From: RGIG8785 sp045655245
GTDB taxonomy: Bacteria > Bacillota > Clostridia > RGIG8785
Direction of reading: 5' to 3'
Length of the DNA: 12,105 nucleotides
Assembly: GCA_045655245.1 (NCBI GenBank)
Contig: JAZOOX010000034.1
Span: 1 to 12,105, forward strand
Numbering within the stretch: position 1 is the stretch's first letter; every line of letters begins with the position of its first letter. Below the pieces are notes generated by a model that saw only the letters and a program-made list of their open reading frames with translations, was not told the origin of the DNA and did not search any database. Shown piece by piece: positions 1 to 7,024 of the stretch. The position numbers and the translations under genes were made by a program.

Positions 1-26
1 CGACTCGTCAGAGTCGGCTCTTTTTT
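1..26 (+). terminator. Intrinsic terminator, probably bidirectional, cut by the window edge
   Basis: The inverted repeat CGACTC / GAGTCG around a GTCA loop (1-16) is followed by GC, then TC and six T (21-26). Read on the plus strand this is a stem followed by a T tract, ending a gene that lies off the left edge. The two bases after the right arm (GC) suggest the stem continues off the window. On the minus strand the same hairpin lies directly after the stop codon of the 25-2247 gene, behind an A tract, so it probably serves both directions. The minus-strand T tract would be outside the window. Confidence 0.75.
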
Positions 27-2247
27 ATAGGATTGATACAAATCGGTAGGTCAGCCGTCCGTTGTCCAGACTAAACTCGGGGTAGCAAAACCGTTCTTTC
101 TCCACGGCGCAGTCCTTTAAGGTCAGCAGCGAGAAGTCGGACACCGTCATATACCGCACCCCGTTGTCCTTTCGGCAGGCGGTCCTGCGATCGGGGGTAA
201 TGACAAAAACCGTTCGGTCTTTTGCCAACGCCTCCAACTCGGCACGGAACAGCGCCTTTTCTTCTGCCAACTTAAACTCCAACGGCGCATTCAGCACCAG
301 TAAAATATGGTCCGCCGAACTGCCTTTTAAGTCCCCAAACAGCTTTGTCCATTGGGAAAGTAAACTGCGGGAGGGAAAATCCGCCGTTACCGTCAACACT
401 CCGTCCTTTTCTTCGGCACTGTAGGTCCCCGACGGGGTTACCGTCTTGACATACCCCGCTTCCTTTACCTTGCGGGTCAAAATCCGATCTGCCAGACCGT
501 CCACCAACAGGGCAGTCTCTTTTTTTGCACCGAGCACGGGGAAAACCGCCCCCGTTGGAAGTTCCCGATACAAGGGGTCGGCAGGGGATTGCATCGGCAG
601 GTCAAAGCCCGCAGCCGCGCCCTTGGCAGTGATGGGGATGATTGTTTCGCATCCGCCGAAGGTTGCGGTCACGATACCGCCTTTATCGCCTTTTAAAGTC
701 ACCTTGTTGCCGCTGACGGCAAGGTCGGGACTGTCGGTTTTTAAAGTAACCAAACCGGGGGAGACGTCTGCCCACGCCCCGTCGTCGTCATACCCGATAA
801 AGGAAAAGGTCTGGCTCTTGCCCAATTCCAAAGCCACACCTGCAGGGTAGGCAGATAGGGTGGAGGGGGTTAATACCTGTAACAGAAGGTCGGTGGCAAT
901 TTCATCCGATGCCACCGTAATCTTTGCCACACCCGCCTTTTCGGGGGTCAGAACATTGTTTTTAAAAGTGCCGTTGTCTGTTTGATAAGTAATCGGCTTG
1001 TCTGACAGATCACAGGGGTTTTGATACTCGTCCACCCCGCGGGAGTAGACCGATACCCGGTCTCCCAAACAAACCCTGTCTGCCGATAAGGTGGAGTTGA
1101 TTTTTGCCAACTTCCCGATTTTGGCATTGGAAAAGACCCCCAGCGCTGCCGAAACCTTACGCATTGCCCCGCCCGAAGGGGCGTTTTTCAGGGCAACGCT
1201 AAAATGCCCTTCCGGCCGTGCAACCAGGGTGGTGGACCCGCCACCGTCACAGTTCATGGCATAGACCGCACCCAGCTGGATCATCAGGTCGGCAAGTTCT
1301 TCCTGGGTCATTCCCAGAGCGTTGCTCTGCCGCCCGTCTACCGCCACCAACAACAGATGCCCGTCAGCAGTAAACCCTACCCCCGTGCGGGGATGCCGTC
1401 CCGTAATGTTGTGGGTGAATGTCGCAGGCTTCCCCTCGGCGACCAGCATACTGCCGCCGCTGACCGCGTGCTTGATCTTTTCGATGTCGGGGGTCAGCTG
1501 AATGTCCAAAACCACCTCGTCCCCGAGCTTAAAGTTGCTGTTTAAAAAGTAGTTCCATTCCATGGACGTGGTAAGGACGTACCCGTTTTCGGGAATCTCA
1601 ACAGGGTCTTGGTTCATATAAAATGCACTGACCTTGCCGTCTGTTACCACCATCTCCACCCCGTTGTTTTGCGACCCGCGGGAGTATTTTCCCCAGGCGG
1701 GGGTGTACATCAAGATCTTGGTAAGGTCGTTATACTGGTTGATCAAATAGACCGAATCCTTTTTGCCCGAGGGCGCCGTTACCGTGATCTCGGTCTTGAA
1801 ATAATCCATCAACAGTTGTCCGTCCTCGGTAAAAATCAGGGAGGCATACCCGCCGTCGATTCCCGAGGAGGAACGCACCTGCCCGTCGGTTATCTGCAGG
1901 TTCATGGCGTGGGCGCGTCCCGACTCTTCCTTGTTCCAGCTGAAAAAGTCGGTGTTGACGGCGGCAACCGCCCCATAGGTCTTTGCCATATCCAGCACAT
2001 TGGACAGATAAGACATCCCTTCCGGTGCCGCCATGGGCCGAACCGACACCGTTTCGTTGTTCAAATCGGCGTCAATGATGTGGATCTGCGCCACCCCGTT
2101 GTCCTGTATTCGCGTCTTTTGGGTGTAAACAATGCCACTTGCCACCCTTTCGGTAACTTCTTTTTCATAAATGATTTCCGCCCCCAGCACCGTTGCAGGA
2201 AGCAACAGCGCGAGAGCGGTTAAAATCGCAACCGTTTTCCGTATCAT
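25..2247 (-). CDS. Secreted phosphodiester glycosidase (NAGPA domain) with Ig-like domains
   Basis: 740 residues. An N-terminal signal peptide (residues 1-23, MIRKT then a hydrophobic run to VLGA) sends it out of the cell. Residues about 45-375 form a NAGPA/DUF2233-type phosphodiester glycosidase domain, with VNTDFF, GRHPRTGVG (283-291), DGRQS and NCDGGGSTT (D334-T340), the conserved core of the family that uncovers sugar-1-phosphodiesters. Residues about 380-550 look like two bacterial Ig-like modules. Residues about 570-740 resemble the metallophosphoesterase-like tail seen in related clostridial proteins, but I see no metal-binding His/Asp signature there. The start is ATG with AAAGGA six bases upstream. 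It begins 12 bases after the lipid kinase stop, so the two are probably co-transcribed. The domain call is firm. The natural substrate is unknown; a cell-wall or exopolysaccharide sugar-phosphate linkage is inference. Confidence 0.9.
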   Translation of the reverse strand: MIRKTVAILTALALLLPATVLGAEIIYEKEVTERVASGIVYTQKTRIQDNGVAQIHIIDADLNNETVSVRPMAAPEGMSYLSNVLDMAKTYGAVAAVNTDFFSWNKEESGRAHAMNLQITDGQVRSSSGIDGGYASLIFTEDGQLLMDYFKTEITVTAPSGKKDSVYLINQYNDLTKILMYTPAWGKYSRGSQNNGVEMVVTDGKVSAFYMNQDPVEIPENGYVLTTSMEWNYFLNSNFKLGDEVVLDIQLTPDIEKIKHAVSGGSMLVAEGKPATFTHNITGRHPRTGVGFTADGHLLLVAVDGRQSNALGMTQEELADLMIQLGAVYAMNCDGGGSTTLVARPEGHFSVALKNAPSGGAMRKVSAALGVFSNAKIGKLAKINSTLSADRVCLGDRVSVYSRGVDEYQNPCDLSDKPITYQTDNGTFKNNVLTPEKAGVAKITVASDEIATDLLLQVLTPSTLSAYPAGVALELGKSQTFSFIGYDDDGAWADVSPGLVTLKTDSPDLAVSGNKVTLKGDKGGIVTATFGGCETIIPITAKGAAAGFDLPMQSPADPLYRELPTGAVFPVLGAKKETALLVDGLADRILTRKVKEAGYVKTVTPSGTYSAEEKDGVLTVTADFPSRSLLSQWTKLFGDLKGSSADHILLVLNAPLEFKLAEEKALFRAELEALAKDRTVFVITPDRRTACRKDNGVRYMTVSDFSLLTLKDCAVEKERFCYPEFSLDNGRLTYRFVSIL

Positions 2248-2259
2248 TTTTAATCCTTT

Positions 2260-3147
2260 CTAACAAACCAGTGTTAAGGCTTGGGGAACGGTCTCCACCG
2301 TGATCTGCTTGTCACCTGCATAGTACTCGCCGTCCAGCGACCAGGGCAGAGGGGACTCGGAGCGGATGTGGATGGACACCGCCTGTTTAAAGGTAATCAT
2401 GGGGGAGCGGGAATAGTCCTTGATGGACAGGGTATGCAAAATGCCGTGCAACTCGCTGACCGTTTTGGGCGCACGGATCAGCATCAGCTCCAGCTTCCCG
2501 TCGTTTAACTGTACCAGCGCATCGTTCAGCCGCAACACCCCGCCGATGGAGGTGGTATTGCTGACGGCGCCGAAGATATAATCCCCTTCCAACGCCTCGC
2601 CGTCAACGGTCAGGGACAAATGCTTGGGTTGGAGGTTTAATAAATCCTTTGCCCCTTCCAACACATAAGCCAAATGCCCCAAAGCGTTTTTCAGCGATTG
2701 GGGGGTATTGTACGAGCTTTCGGTAAACGCCCCGAAGGACGCAATATACGAAAAATACCGACCGTTGATGCACCCCAAATCCAGGGGATGCTCGGTCCCG
2801 TGGAGACAATCCCGTGCCGCCGTGATAATATGCTTTGAAATGCCCAAAGTCGTGGAAAAATCGTTGGTGGTTCCCGCAGGGATGTAGGCAAGCTTGGGAC
2901 GTTGCTCCAACTGCATCAGCCCGCTAATGACCTCGTTTAACGTGCCGTCACCGCCGCAACAGACGATCAGGTCCTTGTTTGCGCCCTGTTGTATTACAAT
3001 CTCTTCGGCGTCGTGTCGGGCGTTGGTCATAAAGATCGCAACCTCGTACCCGCCGCTTGAAAAAATGCGGTTTAATTTCGGCAGATACCGGATGATCCGC
3101 CGAGTGCCCGAATTGGGATTGACAATCAAAAGCATTTTCTGTTTCAT
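2260..3147 (-). CDS. Diacylglycerol kinase-family lipid kinase (YegS/DgkB type)
   Basis: 295 residues from the chosen start. The family core is present: the N-terminal LLIVNPNSG (6-14), the nucleotide-binding CCGGDGTLNEV (63-73), IPAGTTNDFS (89-98), and a C-terminal SLDGE acidic motif. These define the DAGK catalytic fold, which phosphorylates diacylglycerol or a related lipid at the inner membrane face, recycling lipid released by envelope synthesis. The frame is open 63 bases further up, but the ATG at 3147 is preceded by AAGGAG eight bases away and begins with the conserved MKQKMLLIVNP. The upstream ATG falls inside the promoter. It is the first gene of a unit with the NAGPA protein and diverges from mglB. 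The exact lipid substrate cannot be read from the sequence. Confidence 0.92.
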   Translation of the reverse strand: MKQKMLLIVNPNSGTRRIIRYLPKLNRIFSSGGYEVAIFMTNARHDAEEIVIQQGANKDLIVCCGGDGTLNEVISGLMQLEQRPKLAYIPAGTTNDFSTTLGISKHIITAARDCLHGTEHPLDLGCINGRYFSYIASFGAFTESSYNTPQSLKNALGHLAYVLEGAKDLLNLQPKHLSLTVDGEALEGDYIFGAVSNTTSIGGVLRLNDALVQLNDGKLELMLIRAPKTVSELHGILHTLSIKDYSRSPMITFKQAVSIHIRSESPLPWSLDGEYYAGDKQITVETVPQALTLVC

Positions 3148-3155
3148 GGGCAGAA

Positions 3156-3161
3156 CTCCTT
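3156..3161 (-). promoter_or_regulatory. Ribosome binding site that fixes the lipid kinase start
   Basis: AAGGAG on the minus strand, eight bases before the ATG at 3147. It supports the shorter lipid kinase start over the in-frame ATG at 3210. Confidence 0.8.
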
Positions 3162-3163
3162 TT

Positions 3164-3195
3164 ACTTTCTGATTATATTCTATCACTTTCTGATT
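3164..3195. repeat. Two direct copies of an 11-base motif over the lipid kinase promoter
   Basis: ACTTTCTGATT occurs identically at 3164-3174 and 3185-3195 (plus-strand reading), 21 bases apart, close to two helical turns. The first copy overlaps the -10 and the second ends at the -35. The spacing would place two sites on one face of the DNA, as in an operator, but no regulator is encoded nearby. Confidence 0.5.
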
Positions 3196-3200
3196 TGTAA
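3172..3200 (-). promoter_or_regulatory. Sigma-A type promoter for the lipid kinase/NAGPA unit
   Basis: On the minus strand a perfect TATAAT (3172-3177) has TTACAA (3195-3200) 17 bases upstream. An alternative pair, shifted upstream by five bases, is TAGAAT (3177-3182) with TTGCAT (3200-3205), also 17 bases apart. Either gives a short leader before the RBS at 3156-3161. The -35 match is only three of six in both cases; the -10 carries the call. Confidence 0.6.
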
Positions 3201-3209
3201 TGCAATACA

Positions 3210-3237
3210 TTGCCCGTAAACAAAAAGTGAATAAATT
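3210..3237 (+). promoter_or_regulatory. Possible promoter of the mglBAC operon
   Basis: TTGCCC (3210-3215) and TAAATT (3232-3237) are 16 bases apart, in the 159-base divergent intergenic region. The match is modest (four of six at the -10). I see no better pair in the region, and no clear cre-like palindrome. The mglB RBS is GGAGG at 3297-3301, five bases before the ATG. Confidence 0.3.
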
Positions 3238-3306
3238 TTTGGTATGCTTCGGGAGGTTTTGGTGGATATTATGTTTGAAAGTTCATTTTAAGAATCGGAG
3301 GTTGTT

Positions 3307-4380
3307 ATGAAAAAACGTGCTTTCGTGGCTTTGCTTCTGTGCTTTTTACTGTTGCTTCCCGCCTGCTCTATGGGCGGCGGCACCACGGGCGGAGCAGATG
3401 TCCACGTCTTTTACTACACCTACAGCGACCCGTATATTTCCAGCGTGCGGGGGGCGCTGGACAGCCGTCTCCGCAGTGCGGGGATCGCCTTTCAGGACTA
3501 TGACGGCCACGGCAACCAGACCACCCCGACCGAGCAGGTCCAGACCGCCATTACCAAGGGTGCCAAGTGTGTCATTGTCAACATCGTCAACACGGGTTCG
3601 GATGACGCCGCCAACGGCATCGTCCAGCTGGCAAAAAATGCGGGGATCCCCGTGATCTTCTTTAACCGCGAAGTCTCTACCGCCGTGGTGGACAGTTACG
3701 ACAAGTGCGCCTTCGTAGGCACCGATGCCGCCGAGGCGGGGCATCTTCAGGGGGAAATGATCGGCGAATACCTGCTGGATCATCAGGACACGGTGGATCT
3801 GAACAAGGACGGCGAAATCTCTTATATCCTCTTTAAGGGAGAAGAAGGGAATAACGAAGCCATCTACCGTACCCAGTACGCAGTAGAGGACGCCAACCGC
3901 ATCCTGACCCAAGCGGGGCATAAACCCTTAAAGTTCTATGACCCGTCCAACGCCAACCGCTACCTGGTGGACAAAAACGGACAGTGGTCCGCCGCCGCCG
4001 CAAACGAGTTTATGACCACGGCGCTGACCTCCTTTTCCGAGTCCAAAAACAATATGATCGAGCTGGTAATCTGCAACAACGACAATATGGCAGAGGGTGC
4101 CGTTTCTGCCCTGAACAACGCAGGCTACAACAAGGGGGCGGGTTCTAAAATGATTCCCGTTTTCGGGGTGGATGCCACCGACGCCGCCAAAGAGCTGATT
4201 CGGGACAGTAAAATGTCGGGTACCATCAAGCAGGATGCGGAGGGCATGGCAGAAGCTTTGTTAAAGCTGGCAGACAACGGTTTAAAAGGTGCACCCCTGA
4301 TGCAGGGCACCGAGGACTACCACGTAGACCAAGGCACCGACAAAATCCGTATCGCCTACGACAAATATCTGGGAGAGTAA
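3307..4380 (+). CDS. mglB: Galactose/methyl-galactoside ABC transporter substrate-binding lipoprotein
   Basis: 357 residues. The signal peptide ends in lipobox LLPAC with Cys20 as the lipidation site, so it is tethered outside the membrane. It aligns by eye along its length with E. coli MglB. A calcium-loop motif, DLNKDGEI (164-171), is kept together with E252, the equivalent of the distal Ca ligand. Sugar contacts preserved, in recalled E. coli mature numbering, are D41 (D14), N120 (N91), R188 (R158), W227 (W183), N258 (N211) and D289 (D236). Y43 replaces F16, N182 replaces H152 and E184 replaces D154. There are about 14 extra residues before W227. The gene stops one base before mglA, so coupling is likely. 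Family identity is firm; galactose/glucose preference is likely but the changed contacts could alter it. Confidence 0.92.
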   Translation: MKKRAFVALLLCFLLLLPACSMGGGTTGGADVHVFYYTYSDPYISSVRGALDSRLRSAGIAFQDYDGHGNQTTPTEQVQTAITKGAKCVIVNIVNTGSDDAANGIVQLAKNAGIPVIFFNREVSTAVVDSYDKCAFVGTDAAEAGHLQGEMIGEYLLDHQDTVDLNKDGEISYILFKGEEGNNEAIYRTQYAVEDANRILTQAGHKPLKFYDPSNANRYLVDKNGQWSAAAANEFMTTALTSFSESKNNMIELVICNNDNMAEGAVSALNNAGYNKGAGSKMIPVFGVDATDAAKELIRDSKMSGTIKQDAEGMAEALLKLADNGLKGAPLMQGTEDYHVDQGTDKIRIAYDKYLGE

Positions 4381-4381
4381 A

Positions 4382-5881
4382 ATGAGCAAAAAACTGTTGC
4401 TGGAGATGCAAGGCATTACCAAAGAATTCCCCGGTGTCCGTGCTTTGGACGGGGTGGATTTAAACATCCGCCCCGGCACGGTCCACGCCCTGATGGGAGA
4501 GAACGGCGCAGGCAAATCCACCCTGATGAAATGCCTCTTCGGTATCTATAAAAAGGACGGCGGCCGCATCCTGTTAGACGGTCGGGAAGTCGCCTTTAAA
4601 AGCCCGAAGGAAGCGCTGGAAAACGGGGTAGCCATGGTGCATCAGGAGCTGAACCAGGCATTAAAACGGAACGTCATGGACAATCTGTGGCTGGGCCGCT
4701 ACCCCAAAAAAGCGGGGGTTTGGGTCTCGGAAAGGGAAATGCAGCGTCAGACCGAGAAAATCTTTCGGGAACTGGGGGTTTCGGTGGATGTCAAAACGGT
4801 GATGAGCCGCCTCCCCGTAGCCAAACGCCAGATGGTGGAGATCGCCAAAGCCGTCTCCTACCGCGCACGGGTCATCGTTTTTGACGAGCCGACCTCCTCC
4901 CTGACCGAGCAGGAGGTGGAGCACCTTTTCCGCATTATCAATATGCTGAAAAAACAGGGGTGCGGCATTATCTACATCTCTCACAAGATGGAAGAGATCC
5001 TGCGGATTTCGGACGATATTACGGTCATGCGTGACGGCGCCCATGTGGCAACCCGCCCTGCGGGGGAACTGACCATGGACGAAATTATCCGCCTGATGGT
5101 GGGCAGACCCCTAAAAAGCCGTTTTCCCGAAAAGAAGAACAAGCCCTCGGACACCGTACTGGAAGTGCGGAACTTAAGCGGTCTTTATACCCCCATCCGC
5201 GACATCTCCTTTACCCTGCGGGCGGGGGAGATTCTGGGACTTTCGGGTCTTGCGGGAGCGGGTCGAACCGAGGTGATTGAAACCCTGTTCGGCATTGCGG
5301 AAAAGGGCGGGGGAAAGGTCTTTCTTCACGGTAAGGAAATCCATAACAAAACGCCCCGCCGCGCCATCCGCAACGGCTTTGCCCTTTTGACCGAGGAGCG
5401 CCGTCGGGACGGTATTTTCGGCATCTTAAGCATTTTGGAGAACACGGTCATCTCCAACCTTAAAAACTACCGCATGGGAAAACTGTTTTTAAGCAAAGGG
5501 CAGATGGTGACCGACACCAAACAGGTGATTTCGGGATTGCGGGTCAAAACCCCGTCTTACAAAACCCAGATCCGTTCCCTTTCGGGGGGCAATCAGCAAA
5601 AGGTGATCTTGGGCCGCTGGCTGTTGACCGAGCCTGAAATCCTGATGCTGGACGAACCCACCCGGGGCATTGATGTGGGCGCCAAGTTCGAGATCTATCA
5701 GTTGATTGCCGATTTGGCGGCACGGGGAAAAGCCGTGATCATGGTCTCCTCCGAAATGCCCGAACTTTTGGGGGTGTGTGACCGTATTCTCGTCCTGTCG
5801 GGCGGACGGGTGGCAGGGGAGGTCACTCCCGCAACCACCACGCAGGAAGAAATTATGACCTTGGCATCAAAATATGTATAA
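4382..5881 (+). CDS. mglA: Galactose/methyl-galactoside ABC transporter ATP-binding protein
   Basis: 499 residues with two fused ABC ATPase domains, the usual MglA/RbsA layout. Domain 1 has Walker A GENGAGKST (39-47), a divergent signature LPVAKRQMVEIAKA and Walker B VIVFDEPTSS (D168, E169). Domain 2 has a degenerate Walker A, GLAGAGRT (289-296, Arg in place of Lys), a canonical LSGGNQQK signature (400-407) and ILMLDEPTRGIDVG (Walker B about 420-425). Strings such as NGVAMVHQELN, CGIIYISHKMEEI and GAKFEIYQLIADLA match E. coli MglA closely. It energises uptake at the cytoplasmic face with MglC. The ATG is one base after the mglB stop, and its GGGAGAG RBS lies inside the end of mglB. The asymmetric second site is normal for this family, not a defect. 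Confidence 0.95.
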   Translation: MSKKLLLEMQGITKEFPGVRALDGVDLNIRPGTVHALMGENGAGKSTLMKCLFGIYKKDGGRILLDGREVAFKSPKEALENGVAMVHQELNQALKRNVMDNLWLGRYPKKAGVWVSEREMQRQTEKIFRELGVSVDVKTVMSRLPVAKRQMVEIAKAVSYRARVIVFDEPTSSLTEQEVEHLFRIINMLKKQGCGIIYISHKMEEILRISDDITVMRDGAHVATRPAGELTMDEIIRLMVGRPLKSRFPEKKNKPSDTVLEVRNLSGLYTPIRDISFTLRAGEILGLSGLAGAGRTEVIETLFGIAEKGGGKVFLHGKEIHNKTPRRAIRNGFALLTEERRRDGIFGILSILENTVISNLKNYRMGKLFLSKGQMVTDTKQVISGLRVKTPSYKTQIRSLSGGNQQKVILGRWLLTEPEILMLDEPTRGIDVGAKFEIYQLIADLAARGKAVIMVSSEMPELLGVCDRILVLSGGRVAGEVTPATTTQEEIMTLASKYV

Positions 5882-5895
5882 AGGAGGTTGCGGTT

Positions 5896-6954
5896 ATGGA
5901 CAATGCAAACCAAGCCATTCCGCAGGGACAAACACCCAAACCCGACCGTCTGCGGTCGCGGAAAGAATTCTTCATTAACAACTCACTCTATATTTTTTTG
6001 GGATTGGCAATCGTGGTCATCGAGGTCCTGCAACCCGCGTTCCTGTCAGTCCCGTCCATCATCAACATCATTTCCCTGTCCGCCGCCAACCTGCCCATTG
6101 CACTGGGCATTGCGGGGACGATTATCCTGACGGGTACCGACCTTTCGGCAGGTCGGGTGGTGGGCATCGTCGCCTGCGTTTCGGCGTCTCTGCTCCAGAC
6201 CTCGGGGTACGCCAACAAAATGTTCCCCGGACTGGACACACTGCCCATCTGGATTGTGCTGTTGATTGCCTTGGCGATCGGCGGACTGGTGGGGCTGATC
6301 AACGGCTTTTGCACCGCCCGATTCAACCTGCACCCCTTTATCGTCACCCTGTCCACTCAGCTGATTGTCTACGGACTCTTGCTGATGTACCTGATGATCG
6401 GCTCCAACAACGGTCAGTCCATTTCGGGGCTGGACACCTCCTATACCGACTTCATCACGGGGAGCATCCTCTCCATCGGACCTACCCCCATTCCCAACTA
6501 TGTCTTTTACTCCATCGGCATCACCGCCATCATCTGGCTGATCTGGAACAAGACCGCCTTTGGTAAAAATATGTTCGCCATCGGCTCCAACCCCGAAGCG
6601 GCAAACGTCTCGGGCGTCAATGTCAAACGCACCATTATGCTGGTCTTTTTCTTGGCAGGGGTCATGTACGGCGTTACCGGCTTTATCGAAGCCGCCCGTA
6701 TCGGTTCCAACTCCGCCGCAACGGGTCTGAACTACGAACTGGACGCCATCGCCGCCTGCGTCATCGGCGGGGTCTCTTTCGTGGGCGGTATCGGCAAAAT
6801 CCGCGGGGTTATTATGGGCGTAGTCCTGTTGCGGATCATCTTCGTCGGACTGACCTTTTTGGGCATTGATTCCAATATGCAATATGTCATTAAAGGCTTG
6901 ATTATTCTGATTGCCTGCGCCATCGATATGCGGAAGTACCTGGTGCGGAAATAA
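5896..6954 (+). CDS. mglC: Galactose/methyl-galactoside ABC transporter permease
   Basis: 352 residues, strongly hydrophobic, with roughly eight to ten membrane segments; a BPD_transp_2 (RbsC/MglC) family permease. Diagnostic stretches shared with E. coli MglC are ILTGTDLSAGRVVGI, ANKMFPGLDTLPI, FGKNMFAIGSNPEAA followed by NVSGVNV, and LDAIAACVIGGVSF near the C-terminus. An N-terminal cytoplasmic tail of about 25 polar residues precedes the first membrane helix. The ATG has AAAGGAGG (5880-5887) eight bases upstream, and the gene lies 14 bases after mglA. It is the last gene of the operon; no hairpin terminator is visible after it, only a short T run, and the next promoter begins within a few bases of its stop codon. 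Confidence 0.95.
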   Translation: MDNANQAIPQGQTPKPDRLRSRKEFFINNSLYIFLGLAIVVIEVLQPAFLSVPSIINIISLSAANLPIALGIAGTIILTGTDLSAGRVVGIVACVSASLLQTSGYANKMFPGLDTLPIWIVLLIALAIGGLVGLINGFCTARFNLHPFIVTLSTQLIVYGLLLMYLMIGSNNGQSISGLDTSYTDFITGSILSIGPTPIPNYVFYSIGITAIIWLIWNKTAFGKNMFAIGSNPEAANVSGVNVKRTIMLVFFLAGVMYGVTGFIEAARIGSNSAATGLNYELDAIAACVIGGVSFVGGIGKIRGVIMGVVLLRIIFVGLTFLGIDSNMQYVIKGLIILIACAIDMRKYLVRK

Positions 6955-6957
6955 AAT

Positions 6958-6986
6958 TTGTCTTTTTTCAATAAATGTGGTATAAT
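6958..6986 (+). promoter_or_regulatory. Strong sigma-A promoter with extended -10 for the CDF transporter
   Basis: TTGTCT (6958-6963) and a perfect TATAAT (6981-6986) are separated by 17 bases, with TGG immediately before the -10 (extended -10). The RBS GGAGG is at 7013-7017, seven bases before the ATG at 7025. The -35 begins four bases after the mglC stop codon, so the CDF gene is transcribed independently of, and perhaps also by read-through from, mglBAC. Confidence 0.8.
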
Positions 6987-7024
6987 CATATACTGATTGA
7001 ATCATCGGATATGGAGGGCTGATT

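Noticed and set aside
1609..2223. 204-codon plus-strand frame inside the NAGPA gene
   Set aside because: It is antisense to a well-supported gene; the His/Val/Gly-rich translation matches nothing and there is no promoter or RBS.
3271..3291. Six-codon leader ORF (MFESSF) before mglB
   Set aside because: The upstream GGTGG is a weak RBS, there is no attenuator hairpin between it and mglB, and such short frames arise by chance.
5240..5270. Inactivating mutation in the second Walker A of MglA
   Set aside because: The missing Lys (AGAGRT) is normal for MglA/RbsA-type proteins, where the second nucleotide site is degenerate at Walker A.
6955..7024. Terminator after mglC
   Set aside because: A six-T run is present (6963-6968) but no stem precedes it; the segment is better explained as the spacer of the CDF promoter.
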